A stretch of DNA of 46,650 nucleotides from an uncultured Clostridia bacterium (GTDB lineage Bacteria; Bacillota; Clostridia; Oscillospirales; Oscillospiraceae). A program made the position numbers and the translations under genes. Location: contig CALYTB010000004.1 in NCBI GenBank assembly GCA_945486035.1, positions 1 to 46,650 on the forward strand, in the 5' to 3' direction. The notes beneath the pieces are model-generated. The model saw nothing but the letters and a program-made list of their open reading frames with translations, made no database searches and was not told the origin of the DNA. Of the stretch, positions 1 to 7,902 are shown in pieces. Within the stretch, counting starts at the first letter, position 1. Each line of letters begins with the position of its first letter.

Positions 1-83
1 GGAAAATCCGGGGGATTGCCACAACCAGTGTGCGCACTGGTTTCGCAATGACAGTCCTATTTTAGTGCGCGAAACAACAATTT
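1..83. repeat. Family B hairpin element, right part (cut by window start)
   Basis: This is the right half of a MITE-like element. It holds the arm ATTGCCACAACCAGTG / CACTGGTTTCGCAAT followed by the terminal repeat AAACAACAATTT at 72-83 and then ATC. The same arm and end occur at 25865-26096 and 27458-27698. It lies about 70 bp upstream of the glmS start, so glmS transcription probably begins in or just after it. The left end is outside the window. Confidence 0.8.
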
Positions 84-152
84 ATCGAATTGCTTACGAA
101 ACCCGATAACCTTCAGTTGTGATGATTGGATGCTGAAAAGGAGTGTGTGTAT

Positions 153-2021
153 ATGTGCGGCATTGTAGGGTTTACCGGAAAATGTCAGGCTGCCCCCATT
201 TTGTTGGAGGGGCTGTCCAAGCTGGAGTACCGGGGCTATGATTCCTCGGGCCTGGCCGTCCGGGACGGGGAAAGCCTTGCCCAGGTTGTGAAGGCCAAGG
301 GGCGGCTCACCAACCTGATTGAGAAGACCGACGGCGGAAACGCTCTGGTGGGAACCTGCGGCATCGGCCACACCCGTTGGGCCACCCACGGAGAACCCAG
401 CGAGACCAACGCCCATCCCCATGTTTCCGGCAACTGCACGGGAACCGGCTCCGGAGATGTGGAATCCGCGGTGGTGGGGGTCCACAACGGCATCATCGAG
501 AATTACCAGGAGCTTCGGGACAAGCTGGTGAAGCACGGCTACCGCTTCTACAGCCAGACGGATACCGAGGTGGTCATCAAACTGGTGGATTACTACTACA
601 AGAAGTATAAGCTGGGTCCCATCGATGCCATTGCCAAGACCATGGTGCGTGTCCGGGGCTCCTACGCTCTGGAGCTGATGTTCACGGATTACCCGGGGGA
701 GATCTGGGTGGCCCGGAAGGACAGCCCCATGATCATCGGCATTGCCGACGGCAATACCTATGTGGCATCGGATGTTCCCGCGATTCTGAAATACACCCGC
801 AATGTCTATTACATCGGTAATCTGGAGTTTGCCAGACTGCTTCCCGGGGAGGCCCATTTCTACGATCTGAACGGTGACGAGGTTGCCAAAGAGCCGGTGC
901 AGATCGAATGGGATGCGGAAGCCGCGGAGAAGGCGGGCTACGAGCACTTCATGATGAAGGAAATCCACGAGCAACCCAAGGCGGTGCGCGATACCATAAA
1001 CTCCGTCATCCGGGAGGGTCGCATCGACCTGGGGGCGGTGGGCCTTTCCGACGAGCAGATCAGAGCCATTGGACAGATTCACATTGTGGCCTGCGGCTCG
1101 GCGTGGCATGTGGGCATGGAGGCTCAGTACATTCTGGAGGATTTGGCAGGAATCCCGGTGCGGGTGGAGCTGGCCTCGGAGTACCGCTACAGGAGCATCC
1201 CCATGAATGCTGACACATTGGTCATCGCGGTCAGCCAGTCCGGCGAAACGGCGGATACCCTGGCGGCCCTGCGGCTGGCGAAGGAGAAGGGGGTTCCCAC
1301 GCTGGCCGTGGTCAACGTGGTGGGCAGCTCCATTGCCCGGGAAGCGGATCACGTGCTCTATACCCTGGCTGGACCGGAAATCTCGGTTGCCACCACCAAG
1401 GCTTACAGCGCCCAGCTGGCGGCTATGGACTGCCTGGCGGTGCAGTTTGCCCTGGCCCGGGGCCGGATTACCGGGGAGCAGTACGGCAATTACATCCGGG
1501 AGCTGCAGACCATCCCGGAAAAGATGGAAAAGATTCTGGAGGATAAGGGCCGCATCCAGTGGTTCGCTTCCAAATATGCCAATGCCCATGACGTGTTCTT
1601 CATCGGACGGGGAATCGATTATGCCGTGGGGCTGGAGGGAAGTCTGAAGCTGAAGGAAATCTCCTATGTCCATTCGGAGGCCTACGCCGCCGGAGAGCTG
1701 AAGCACGGCACCATCAGCCTGATTGAGGACGGCACCCTGGTCATCGGGATTCTGACCCAGAATGCCCTGTACGAGAAAACCATCAGCAACATGGTCGAAT
1801 GCAAGAGCCGGGGAGCCTATCTCATGGGCCTGACCACCTACGGAAGATACGAAACCGAGGATCACGTGGATTTCACCGTGTATGTTCCCAAGGTGGACGA
1901 GCATTTTGTGGGAAGCCTGGCGGTGATTCCGCTGCAGCTCATGGGCTACTATGTCAGCGTGGCCAAGGGCTTGGATGTGGACAAGCCCAGAAATCTGGCA
2001 AAGAGCGTCACTGTGGAATAA
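153..2021 (+). CDS. glmS: Glutamine--fructose-6-phosphate aminotransferase (isomerizing)
   Basis: GlmS makes glucosamine-6-phosphate from fructose-6-phosphate and glutamine, the first step toward UDP-GlcNAc for peptidoglycan; it is cytosolic. The 622-residue length is normal for the family. The protein opens MCGIVGF, whose Cys2 becomes the N-terminal nucleophile of the glutaminase domain after Met removal. The glutaminase half contains GIGHTRWATHG and HNGIIENY. The C-terminal half carries two SIS domains with CGSAWHVG, SQSGETADT and SVATTKAYSAQ, and ends KSVTVE as in other GlmS proteins. I chose the ATG at 153 because the catalytic Cys must be residue 2 and AAAGGAG lies 9 nt upstream. An in-frame TTG at 126 would bury the nucleophile. 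The gene stands alone and ends in a strong terminator. I see no glmS ribozyme in the short leader. Confidence 0.97.
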   Translation: MCGIVGFTGKCQAAPILLEGLSKLEYRGYDSSGLAVRDGESLAQVVKAKGRLTNLIEKTDGGNALVGTCGIGHTRWATHGEPSETNAHPHVSGNCTGTGSGDVESAVVGVHNGIIENYQELRDKLVKHGYRFYSQTDTEVVIKLVDYYYKKYKLGPIDAIAKTMVRVRGSYALELMFTDYPGEIWVARKDSPMIIGIADGNTYVASDVPAILKYTRNVYYIGNLEFARLLPGEAHFYDLNGDEVAKEPVQIEWDAEAAEKAGYEHFMMKEIHEQPKAVRDTINSVIREGRIDLGAVGLSDEQIRAIGQIHIVACGSAWHVGMEAQYILEDLAGIPVRVELASEYRYRSIPMNADTLVIAVSQSGETADTLAALRLAKEKGVPTLAVVNVVGSSIAREADHVLYTLAGPEISVATTKAYSAQLAAMDCLAVQFALARGRITGEQYGNYIRELQTIPEKMEKILEDKGRIQWFASKYANAHDVFFIGRGIDYAVGLEGSLKLKEISYVHSEAYAAGELKHGTISLIEDGTLVIGILTQNALYEKTISNMVECKSRGAYLMGLTTYGRYETEDHVDFTVYVPKVDEHFVGSLAVIPLQLMGYYVSVAKGLDVDKPRNLAKSVTVE

Positions 2022-2062
2022 GCGGGAAGAGGCTGCCAGACAGCATTCCCTGAAAAGGAACA

Positions 2063-2100
2063 CCCCCATCCAGCTGCTGCTGGATGGGGGATGCTTTTCG
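2063..2100 (+). terminator. Rho-independent terminator of glmS
   Basis: A perfect 12-bp stem (CCCCCATCCAGC, 2063-2074, with GCTGGATGGGGG, 2079-2090) and a TGCT loop are followed by ATGCTTTTCGTTG. It starts 42 nt after the glmS stop. Confidence 0.9.
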
Positions 2101-2165
2101 TTGTAACAGTTTTACGGATGAACCCTGGATTTTGGAAACATCGCGCGGATACTGAGCAAATCGGT

Positions 2166-2353
2166 AAATTGTTGTTTGAAGATTTCAAACGCACTTCGTC
2201 CTTACTGTAGGGGAGCCATTCATGGCTCCCGTGATGCAGTACGTTTTCGCCGAAATGCGGAGGATATCGGATCATTTCACCGCCGGGAGCCATGAATGGC
2301 TCCCCTACAGTGTTATTCCGACATTTCCAAAACTGATCTGCAAACAACAATTT
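2166..2353. repeat. Family A hairpin element (188 bp), copy 1
   Basis: The ends are AAATTGTTGTTT (2166-2177) and AAACAACAATTT (2342-2353). Inside, a 28-nt arm at 2204-2231 is exactly reverse-complementary to 2284-2311. Each arm is also self-complementary (GGGAGCCAT, 2 nt, ATGGCTCCC). There is no credible coding sequence and no obvious target-site duplication. By eye the copy is identical to 3736-3923. It sits between the glmS terminator and the end of rlmI on the other strand, and may form the 3' end of the rlmI transcript. Confidence 0.92.
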
Positions 2354-2380
2354 GCAGCACCTCTGATGTGGGAAGCGGGG

Positions 2381-3604
2381 CTATACCACCTGGAAGATGT
2401 AGAATTTCAGGTAGTCGGTTTCCGGGACGTTCCAGACGATGGGGTGGTCGGGGGATTGCTGGCGGGCTTCGATCTGGCGCAGCTCCACGCCCGCATCCAG
2501 GGCGGCAGAGCGGAGCATTTTTTCGAACTGCTCCGAGGGCATGAAGTGGCTGCAGGAGGCTGTGGCGAAATATCCGCCCCGGGGCAGCAGCTTCAGGGCG
2601 CGGAGGTTGATTTCCTTGTAGCCCCGCTGGGCGCTGTCCACGGTTTTCCGGGACTTGGTGAAGGCGGGAGGATCCAGAATGATGAAGTCGTAGGGGGCTT
2701 TGCCCTTGGCGGCAAGCTGGGGCAGCAGGTCGAATACGTCCGCGGTGATGAAATCCATCCTGTCCTCCAGGCCGTTGCGGATGGCGTTGGCCCGGGCCAT
2801 TTCAATGGCGGAGGCGGAGATGTCCACCGCCGTGACGTGCTCGGCACCACCCATGGCGGCGTTCAGGGCGAAGGAACCGGTGTGGGTGAAGCAGTCCAGT
2901 ACCCGTTTCCCACGGGCCAGCCGGGCCACAGCCAGACGGTTGTACTTCTGATCCAGGAAGAAGCCGGTTTTCTGACCGTTTTCCACATCCACCCGGTAGT
3001 AGACTCCGTTTTCCCGGATTTCCGTTACGGTGTCCGGGAATTCCTCCCCCAGGGGAAACCAGCCTTTGCCCTGTTCCAGACCCTCCAGGGAGCGGATCGC
3101 AACATCGTTGCGCTCGAAAATGCCCCGAATCTGCTGGCCGTCAGAGCGGAGAACCTTGACCAGAAGGGGAAACAGCATGCTCTTGATTCTTTCCATGCCC
3201 ACAGAGAGGGTCTGGGTGACCAGAATGTCGGAAAAACGGTCTACGGTGAGACCCGGGAAGCCGTCGGCCTCGCCGAAGATCACACGACAGCAGCTCAGGT
3301 CGCCGCCCATCACGGTCTTGCGGTAGTCCCAGGCGTATTGAATCCGGCGCTGCCAGAAGGCCTCGTCAAACCGGTCGTTGGCGTTGCGGGAGATCAGGCG
3401 CAGGCGGATTTTGCTCTGGCGGCTGACGAAGCCGGTGCCCAGGTACTTGCCCTTCTCGCTGACCGCATCCGCCAAAGCGCCGTTTTCACAGTCGCCCTCC
3501 TCCCGGAGAACCTCGCCTTCGTAAATCCAGGGATGGCCCTGCTCCACCCAGCGGGTGCCTTTGGCGGTGATGATGAATCTGGGTAATCCGCGCTCTGCTT
3601 TCAT
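2381..3604 (-). CDS. rlmI: 23S rRNA (cytosine-C5) methyltransferase, RlmI-like
   Basis: This is a predicted class I SAM-dependent RNA methyltransferase of the RlmI family, which forms m5C in 23S rRNA (C1962 in E. coli). At 407 residues it has the family's usual length. An N-terminal PUA-like domain (about 1-75) contains GHPWIYEGEV. A middle domain has GEADGFPGLTVDRF. The Rossmann methyltransferase domain (about 190-400) has the SAM-binding VLDCFTHTGSFAL and the catalytic DPPAFTKSR. A third conserved motif is ATASCSHFM. The start has AAAGGA 10 nt upstream and a TATACT -10-like box further up. The gene is monocistronic and bracketed by two identical 188-bp repeat elements, so homologous recombination could excise it. 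The family assignment is firm; the exact target base is inferred. Confidence 0.93.
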   Translation of the reverse strand: MKAERGLPRFIITAKGTRWVEQGHPWIYEGEVLREEGDCENGALADAVSEKGKYLGTGFVSRQSKIRLRLISRNANDRFDEAFWQRRIQYAWDYRKTVMGGDLSCCRVIFGEADGFPGLTVDRFSDILVTQTLSVGMERIKSMLFPLLVKVLRSDGQQIRGIFERNDVAIRSLEGLEQGKGWFPLGEEFPDTVTEIRENGVYYRVDVENGQKTGFFLDQKYNRLAVARLARGKRVLDCFTHTGSFALNAAMGGAEHVTAVDISASAIEMARANAIRNGLEDRMDFITADVFDLLPQLAAKGKAPYDFIILDPPAFTKSRKTVDSAQRGYKEINLRALKLLPRGGYFATASCSHFMPSEQFEKMLRSAALDAGVELRQIEARQQSPDHPIVWNVPETDYLKFYIFQVV

Positions 3605-3735
3605 AGAAAATCCGTCCTTTTATCCTTTTTGGGACAGTATACCACAGGGAAAGGCAAAAGAAAAGCCCGGACAGAAAGTTTTCGGAAGGGAAACAGGGGA
3701 GAAGCGCCCATACAGTTCGAATACGACAGCACGGC

Positions 3736-3923
3736 AAATTGTTGTTTGAAGATTTCAAACGCACTTCGTCCTTACTGTAGGGGAGCCATTCATGGCTCCC
3801 GTGATGCAGTACGTTTTCGCCGAAATGCGGAGGATATCGGATCATTTCACCGCCGGGAGCCATGAATGGCTCCCCTACAGTGTTATTCCGACATTTCCAA
3901 AACTGATCTGCAAACAACAATTT
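3736..3923. repeat. Family A hairpin element (188 bp), copy 2
   Basis: It has the same ends and the same internal arms as 2166-2353, in the same orientation, with no difference that I can find by eye. It fills most of the 3605-4004 gap, upstream of the rlmI start and beyond the 3' end of the pil operon. The flanks (CGGC on the left, GTCG on the right) show no target-site duplication. Confidence 0.92.
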
Positions 3924-3954
3924 GTCGATCCGGATGAAACAGGATTGGGGCAGA

Positions 3955-3989
3955 AAGAAGAACCCCCGCCGGTCTGGGACCGGCAGGGG
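3955..3989 (-). terminator. Terminator of the pil operon (after pilO)
   Basis: Read on the minus strand, the stem pairs 3978-3989 with 3963-3974 (12 positions, one mismatch) across a 3-nt loop and is followed by TTCTTCTTTC. It lies just past the pilO stop. Confidence 0.8.
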
Positions 3990-4004
3990 AGGGAATGGGA
4001 ATGG

Positions 4005-4583
4005 TTAGGCCAGGTTTTTGCTTTCGAAGAAGGTGACCTGGGCGGTGACCTCTACGGGGTATATCATGATGTTGGGCACATCGTCCCGATCGATTTCCTT
4101 CGTGGGAACGCTCATGTTCACACTGTTGACGATGCAGCGCCAGTGGCTGCCGGAGAGGGCATCCACGATGCTGCGGGCGCTGGCGTAGCTTTCGCAGCGG
4201 AAGGTCATGTTGATGACCCGGCGGACGGTGCCGTCGGAGTTCACGGCAACATCCCGGAAGGTCAGATTGTATTCCTCACTGGCGGACAGGATGCCGTTGA
4301 GCTGGGCGATGACTACGGTGGCGTTGTCATAGGGGGCGATTTCGGTGATCTCGTCGGCGGGGCGGGCCAGAATGGCATCCACCTCTTCCTGCATGGACTT
4401 CATCTTGGCGGCCTTGGCGGCGGCGGTGGCGATGTCCGTGTCCAACTGGGCGGACTTTGCCTGGATGTCCAGAATCTCATTCTGCAGCGGGGTATAGAAG
4501 AACATGTACCAGCAGCTGCCCACCACCAGAACCACCAGGATGATGAGCATGAACACTTCCCGGGAGGAGAGCTTCTTAGCCAT
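4005..4583 (-). CDS. pilO: PilO-like type IV pilus inner-membrane protein
   Basis: This is a predicted PilO-type alignment protein, which pairs with PilN on the membrane and links PilM to the pilus platform. It is 192 residues long. A short cytoplasmic N terminus (MAKKLSSRE) is followed by one membrane helix (about 9-31) and a coiled-coil stretch (about 35-70). The C-terminal alpha/beta domain contains ITEIAPYDNATVV and MTFRCESYAS. I chose the ATG at 4583 because GGAGG lies 9 nt upstream; a GTG six bases earlier would be too close. It overlaps the 3' end of the pilN-like gene by 8 bp, which suggests translational coupling. Sequence similarity within this family is weak, so the call rests on topology plus gene order (pilM-pilN-pilO). 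No PilP or PilQ follows, as expected for a cell without an outer membrane. Confidence 0.8.
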   Translation of the reverse strand: MAKKLSSREVFMLIILVVLVVGSCWYMFFYTPLQNEILDIQAKSAQLDTDIATAAAKAAKMKSMQEEVDAILARPADEITEIAPYDNATVVIAQLNGILSASEEYNLTFRDVAVNSDGTVRRVINMTFRCESYASARSIVDALSGSHWRCIVNSVNMSVPTKEIDRDDVPNIMIYPVEVTAQVTFFESKNLA

Positions 4584-5175
4584 TTTCACTTACCTCCTTT
4601 GCGAGAATCACAACCAGGTTGACTTCTTTGATGGCATCGTCGTCATTGGAAGCTTTGTAGACCGTGGCGCTCTGAACCAGGGGATCCTCCTCCAGCAGTG
4701 TGACCAGGGAGCTGGTCTGCTCCAGGGTGATGCCCTCCAGGTTCACGGTGAGTACGTTCTGGGAAATGGAGAAGTCCTCAATCCGGGCTCTGGGCAGGAT
4801 CTTCTTCTCCATCAGCCGGAGGATATCCATCCGCTCCACCAGATTGGTTTCATCCTCGGTCATCCAGCCGTAGCTGTAGCGGCCGTAGAGGGCCTGGAGC
4901 TCGTCCCAGCCTGCCAGCTTGGCGTTGAGGATGTCCATCTGGGTCTGCTTGGAGCTAAGCTCGTTCAGGGCCTGGGTTTTCTGATCCAGGGGGTCCAGAA
5001 TGGCGAATTTGGTGAACAGCAGAGTCGCCACAATGATGATGAGGGCCACAAGGGCCACCTTGCCGAAGTTGAAATCGCTCTTATGTCTGGCGAAGTTCAT
5101 GGTGACCTTGGACTGTGTCACCAGCTTTTTGCCGCCTAATATGCCCGCGGTCTTGGCTTTGGTTTCGTTTGCCAT
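4576..5175 (-). CDS. pilN: PilN-like type IV pilus assembly protein
   Basis: This is a predicted PilN-type bitopic protein that binds PilM in the cytoplasm and PilO in the membrane. It is 199 residues long. Residues 1-37 are basic and cytoplasmic. One membrane helix (about 39-60: VALVALIIIVATLLF) and a coiled coil (about 62-85) precede an extracellular alpha/beta domain. In that domain, IEDFSISQNVLTVNLEG and a C-terminal EVNLVVILAKEV strand fit the PilN fold. The start at 5175 has GGAG 8-9 nt upstream. The gene lies 17 bp after pilM and overlaps pilO by 8 bp. The classic PilN cytoplasmic INLLP motif is not obvious, so the name depends on topology and synteny. Confidence 0.78.
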   Translation of the reverse strand: MANETKAKTAGILGGKKLVTQSKVTMNFARHKSDFNFGKVALVALIIIVATLLFTKFAILDPLDQKTQALNELSSKQTQMDILNAKLAGWDELQALYGRYSYGWMTEDETNLVERMDILRLMEKKILPRARIEDFSISQNVLTVNLEGITLEQTSSLVTLLEEDPLVQSATVYKASNDDDAIKEVNLVVILAKEVSENG

Positions 5176-5192
5176 AATGTGCGACTCCTCTC

Positions 5193-6167
5193 TTACTGCA
5201 TGGCGGCGCCTGCGGCGATGGCGCTGCGGGCGGTGGCCGAATTCTCCACGCCGCCGGGAACCAGACGGCAGATGTGATGCAGCTGCATATCCGTGGTCTT
5301 CAGCACCGCGGTGCGCAGGCTCTCGGTGACGGAGCCGCCGCAGAGGTAGATATCCCGCAGGGCCGCGCCCTCGGTGTGGTAGGAGTAGAAGTTCACCACA
5401 CGCATGACCTCCACCGCCAGGTCGTTCATGACCTCGGTGCAGCAGGACAGGTACTGATCGGGGTCCAGCTCCTTGTAGTTCCGGGCCTGGCGGGCATCCA
5501 GCTTGTATTCTCCGGCGATCACCTCGTCCATGGTGCCGCCGCCTATGTCGATGTCCTTGCCCATGACGTAGTGGCCGTCCTTATAAACGGTGACCATGGT
5601 ATGGGTGGCGCCCATGTCCACGATGCAGACCTCCTTGGGCAGATTCTTGCAGGCGCGGATCAGGTTCTCCCAGGACATTTCGGCGGGAATGGCCACCTTC
5701 ATGGTAAAGCCCGCTTTTTTAAGCCACGAGTAGTAATCCTCCATGAGCTTGGCTTCCACGGCGGCGGCGTAGAGCTCCATGGAGCCACCCTGCTTGCCGG
5801 CGGGCTGCTGGATGGACTGGACGGAGTAGTCGTAGAGATACTTGTCCGAATCCTTGCCCACGAAATCCCGGAATTCGAAGGGCAGGTTCAGGGCCACGTC
5901 CGCCTCACTCATGAGGGGCATGGTGATCTGGTGGGCGATGACCGCCCGGGAGGGGATGACCAGAGCGCAGGGGCCGCTTTTCAGCTTCAGCTCCTTCTTC
6001 GCCTTTTTGAGCACCTCCACCAGACCGTCGGGGCTGGTGACGAGGCCGTCACGCACCAGATTGTCGGGCAGAGGGTAGCTTGCGGAGCGGACCAGGGTTT
6101 TGCCCCGGACTTCGGCAAACTTGATGGTTGCGGCACCGATTTCGATGCCGAGGATTGTACCAGCCAT
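5193..6167 (-). CDS. pilM: Type IV pilus assembly ATPase-like protein PilM
   Basis: PilM is a cytoplasmic actin-like protein that docks on PilN and helps position the pilus motor. This 324-residue protein has the actin/FtsA-type nucleotide-binding pattern. Phosphate-1 is near residues 6-16 (LGIEIGAATIKFAEV), phosphate-2 near VDMGATHTMVTV and an adenosine-type motif near YLCGGSVTESL; IDIGGGTMDEVI lies between them. Length and order match PilM. AGGAGG lies 8 nt upstream of the ATG. It follows pilD by 20 bp and precedes pilN by 17 bp in one operon. Confidence 0.92.
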   Translation of the reverse strand: MAGTILGIEIGAATIKFAEVRGKTLVRSASYPLPDNLVRDGLVTSPDGLVEVLKKAKKELKLKSGPCALVIPSRAVIAHQITMPLMSEADVALNLPFEFRDFVGKDSDKYLYDYSVQSIQQPAGKQGGSMELYAAAVEAKLMEDYYSWLKKAGFTMKVAIPAEMSWENLIRACKNLPKEVCIVDMGATHTMVTVYKDGHYVMGKDIDIGGGTMDEVIAGEYKLDARQARNYKELDPDQYLSCCTEVMNDLAVEVMRVVNFYSYHTEGAALRDIYLCGGSVTESLRTAVLKTTDMQLHHICRLVPGGVENSATARSAIAAGAAMQ

Positions 6168-6187
6168 GAATTGTTACCTCCTGTGTA

Positions 6188-6973
6188 TCAGAACAGGCTG
6201 AGATACCAGCCTGCAATTTGCGAACCGAACAGGGAAACGAGAAATGCCGCGGCGGAAATGGCGGGGCCGAAGGGGAAGGCGATGCCTTTCTTTGCCCCCA
6301 GGGTTGCGGCCAGAACCAGGCCTAGGATGCAGGAAACCAACAGAAGCAGCAGCCACTCCGGGAAGGAGAAGAACAGCGCCAGCAGGGAAAGCAGCTTGAT
6401 GTCGCCGCCGCCCATGCTCTCCTTGCCCAGCACCTTATCCATCACCAGCACCAGGGCCAGAAGGCCGATCAGAATACCGGCGGCGGGAAGTACCTGTTTC
6501 AGGAAGGGGGAGGAGAGGCCGTAGGAGTACAGCAGCTGGCTAAGGCGGAGAACACCGGGAATCACAAGAAACCGGTTGGGAATCTCGAAGGTGTCCAGAT
6601 CCACCAGGCTCAGGCAGAAGAGGCACCCGAAGAGCACCGCCATGACGGCAAAGTCCAGGCTCAGATCATAGCGCAGCAGCAGCGCCGGGAACACGATGCC
6701 CAGGGTCAACTCCGCGAGAAAATACCGGGGGCTGATTTTTTTACCGCAGTAGCGGCAGCGGCCTTTCAGGAACAGGAAGCTGAATACGGGGACCAGATCG
6801 TTCCATTTCAGCTCATGGCCGCAGCTTACGCAGCGGCTCCTGCCGCCGGTCCATTTCTGCTGATGGGCCATGCGGAAGGCCAGGCAGTTCAGGGCGCTGC
6901 CCATCACCAGTCCCAGCACCGCGCACAGGAGCAGAAGGTAGATTTTCGTAAAAGGATCGAGATAGGAAAACAT
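6188..6973 (-). CDS. pilD: Prepilin peptidase / N-methyltransferase (A24 family)
   Basis: This membrane aspartic protease removes the positively charged leader from prepilins before the conserved Phe and methylates the new N terminus. It is 261 residues long with about eight membrane helices. The N-terminal domain has the zinc-type pair CVSC (48-51) and CRYC (73-76), expected for bifunctional enzymes. The catalytic aspartates are in SLVDLDTFEIPN (D125/D127) and the GGGD motif (188-191, D191). Its substrates should be the two pilins upstream and the four pilin-like proteins on the opposite strand at 13546-25049. AAGGAG precedes the start. A 324-bp gap holding a family C repeat separates it from the upstream pilin gene. 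Confidence 0.95.
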   Translation of the reverse strand: MFSYLDPFTKIYLLLLCAVLGLVMGSALNCLAFRMAHQQKWTGGRSRCVSCGHELKWNDLVPVFSFLFLKGRCRYCGKKISPRYFLAELTLGIVFPALLLRYDLSLDFAVMAVLFGCLFCLSLVDLDTFEIPNRFLVIPGVLRLSQLLYSYGLSSPFLKQVLPAAGILIGLLALVLVMDKVLGKESMGGGDIKLLSLLALFFSFPEWLLLLLVSCILGLVLAATLGAKKGIAFPFGPAISAAAFLVSLFGSQIAGWYLSLF

Positions 6974-7020
6974 AGGGTCTCCTTCGCTTTTCGGATTTTC
7001 AGTCGGAACGGGTAGAAATA

Positions 7021-7230
7021 CCTTCCCCCGGGGGGAAGGTGCCCCGCAGGGGCGGATGAGGAACGGCGACGGCTCCGACAGGAAATACGCTCAGTTAACG
7101 CGTGCCGTGTCCGAACTTTGTACCATAACGCCAACTGCACCGGAGGAGTTCAGCTTTCGCCGTTCCTCATCAGTCACCCAAATCGGTTCCGAAGAGCCGA
7201 TTTGGGCGCCAGCTTCCCCCCGGGGGAAGC
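7021..7230. repeat. Family C palindromic repeat element
   Basis: It fills most of the 6974-7297 gap inside the pil operon. The outer ends are near-palindromes, CCTTCCCCCGGGGGGAAGG (7021-7039) and GCTTCCCCCCGGGGGAAGC (7212-7230). Further in, GATGAGGAACGGCGA (7055-7069) is the exact reverse complement of TCGCCGTTCCTCATC (7157-7171). I see no gene in it. It is a single copy here. It resembles C/G-rich intergenic repeats that I recall from gut Clostridia, but I could not check this. Confidence 0.75.
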
Positions 7231-7297
7231 AATGTCGGTTGTCGGAGTGCTTACCGGTCAACGACAAAAACCGAAATCGTGGGGATGGCAAGAAGGC

Positions 7298-7726
7298 TCA
7301 GGTGCCGGAGCCACCGACGGGGTAGGAGGTGCCCTCGGAGGGAAGGGTCGCGGGGACGGGGGCGCTTCCGGTGGTGGCAGCATCGGCAAAGGAATCCACT
7401 GTGTAGAAGCTTCCGTTATGGGCAAAGTAAGCAATGATAAAGCCGGGTTCCACATAGTAGATGTAGGGCTTGGCACCGGGGAAGGTTGCGGAATCCGCAG
7501 CCTGCAAACCGGCGATGGTAGCTGCCGCATTCGTATCATTCTCCATCAGCAGGGTATTGGCAAGCCCCATCATGCTGCGAAGATTAGCGGCATCGGTGGC
7601 TGCTTTCGCTTTGGTGGTGGCATTCGATACTACGGGAATAACAATGGCTACGAGAACCGCGATAATGGCAATTACAACCAGCATTTCAATGAGGGTAAAG
7701 CCTTTTTTACGAATCTTTCTGTTCAT
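7298..7726 (-). CDS. pilA: Type IV major-type prepilin (paralogue 2)
   Basis: This is a predicted pilus structural subunit of 142 residues. Short basic leader MNRKIRKKG is cleaved before F10. Next comes FTLIEMLVVIAIIAVLVAI, the hydrophobic helix with Glu at +5 that builds the fibre core. The globular part is small, Ala/Thr-rich and lacks cysteines, so there is no disulfide-bounded D-region. GGAGG lies about 7 nt upstream of the ATG. The first 45 residues are nearly identical to the neighbouring pilin at 7903-8307, while the C-terminal parts differ completely. This suggests duplication followed by divergence of the exposed surface. Either gene could encode the main subunit. Confidence 0.93.
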   Translation of the reverse strand: MNRKIRKKGFTLIEMLVVIAIIAVLVAIVIPVVSNATTKAKAATDAANLRSMMGLANTLLMENDTNAAATIAGLQAADSATFPGAKPYIYYVEPGFIIAYFAHNGSFYTVDSFADAATTGSAPVPATLPSEGTSYPVGGSGT

Positions 7727-7810
7727 AAGTGACCTCCGCTTCTGCGGTAATGGAGCACGCCTGAGAGTCCGAGAATTCGGGCACTCAAGCCTAATCCATT
7801 TACTCCCGGA

Positions 7811-7840
7811 GGGCAGAGCCGCAACCCCTCAGCTCTGCCC
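7811..7840 (-). terminator. Hairpin between the two pilin genes (possible attenuator)
   Basis: GGGCAGAGC (7811-7819) pairs with GCTCTGCCC (7832-7840). No good T-tract follows on the minus strand. It may set the ratio of the two pilin messages by partial termination or RNA stabilisation. This is inference. Confidence 0.4.
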
Positions 7841-7902
7841 GGGAAATAGTATGTCTAGGGTTGATTCAATGCAATATGAATGACAATGGGAGAATGAAAA
7901 CC

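Noticed and set aside
84-152. Possible glmS ribozyme/riboswitch ahead of glmS
   Set aside because: Only about 70 bp separate the repeat element from the gene, too short for the known ribozyme, and I see none of its conserved core.
57-2069. Long open frame antisense to glmS (and similar long antisense frames opposite rlmI, pilC, pilB and the giant pilin)
   Set aside because: They have no ribosome sites, no domain pattern, and are rich in residues expected from reading G/C-rich codons backward. The sense proteins are clear family members.
2222-2353. Open frames inside the family A elements, shared by two copies
   Set aside because: The shared protein only reflects DNA identity. The diverged copy at 10167 does not keep the frame, and the sequence is mostly hairpin arm.
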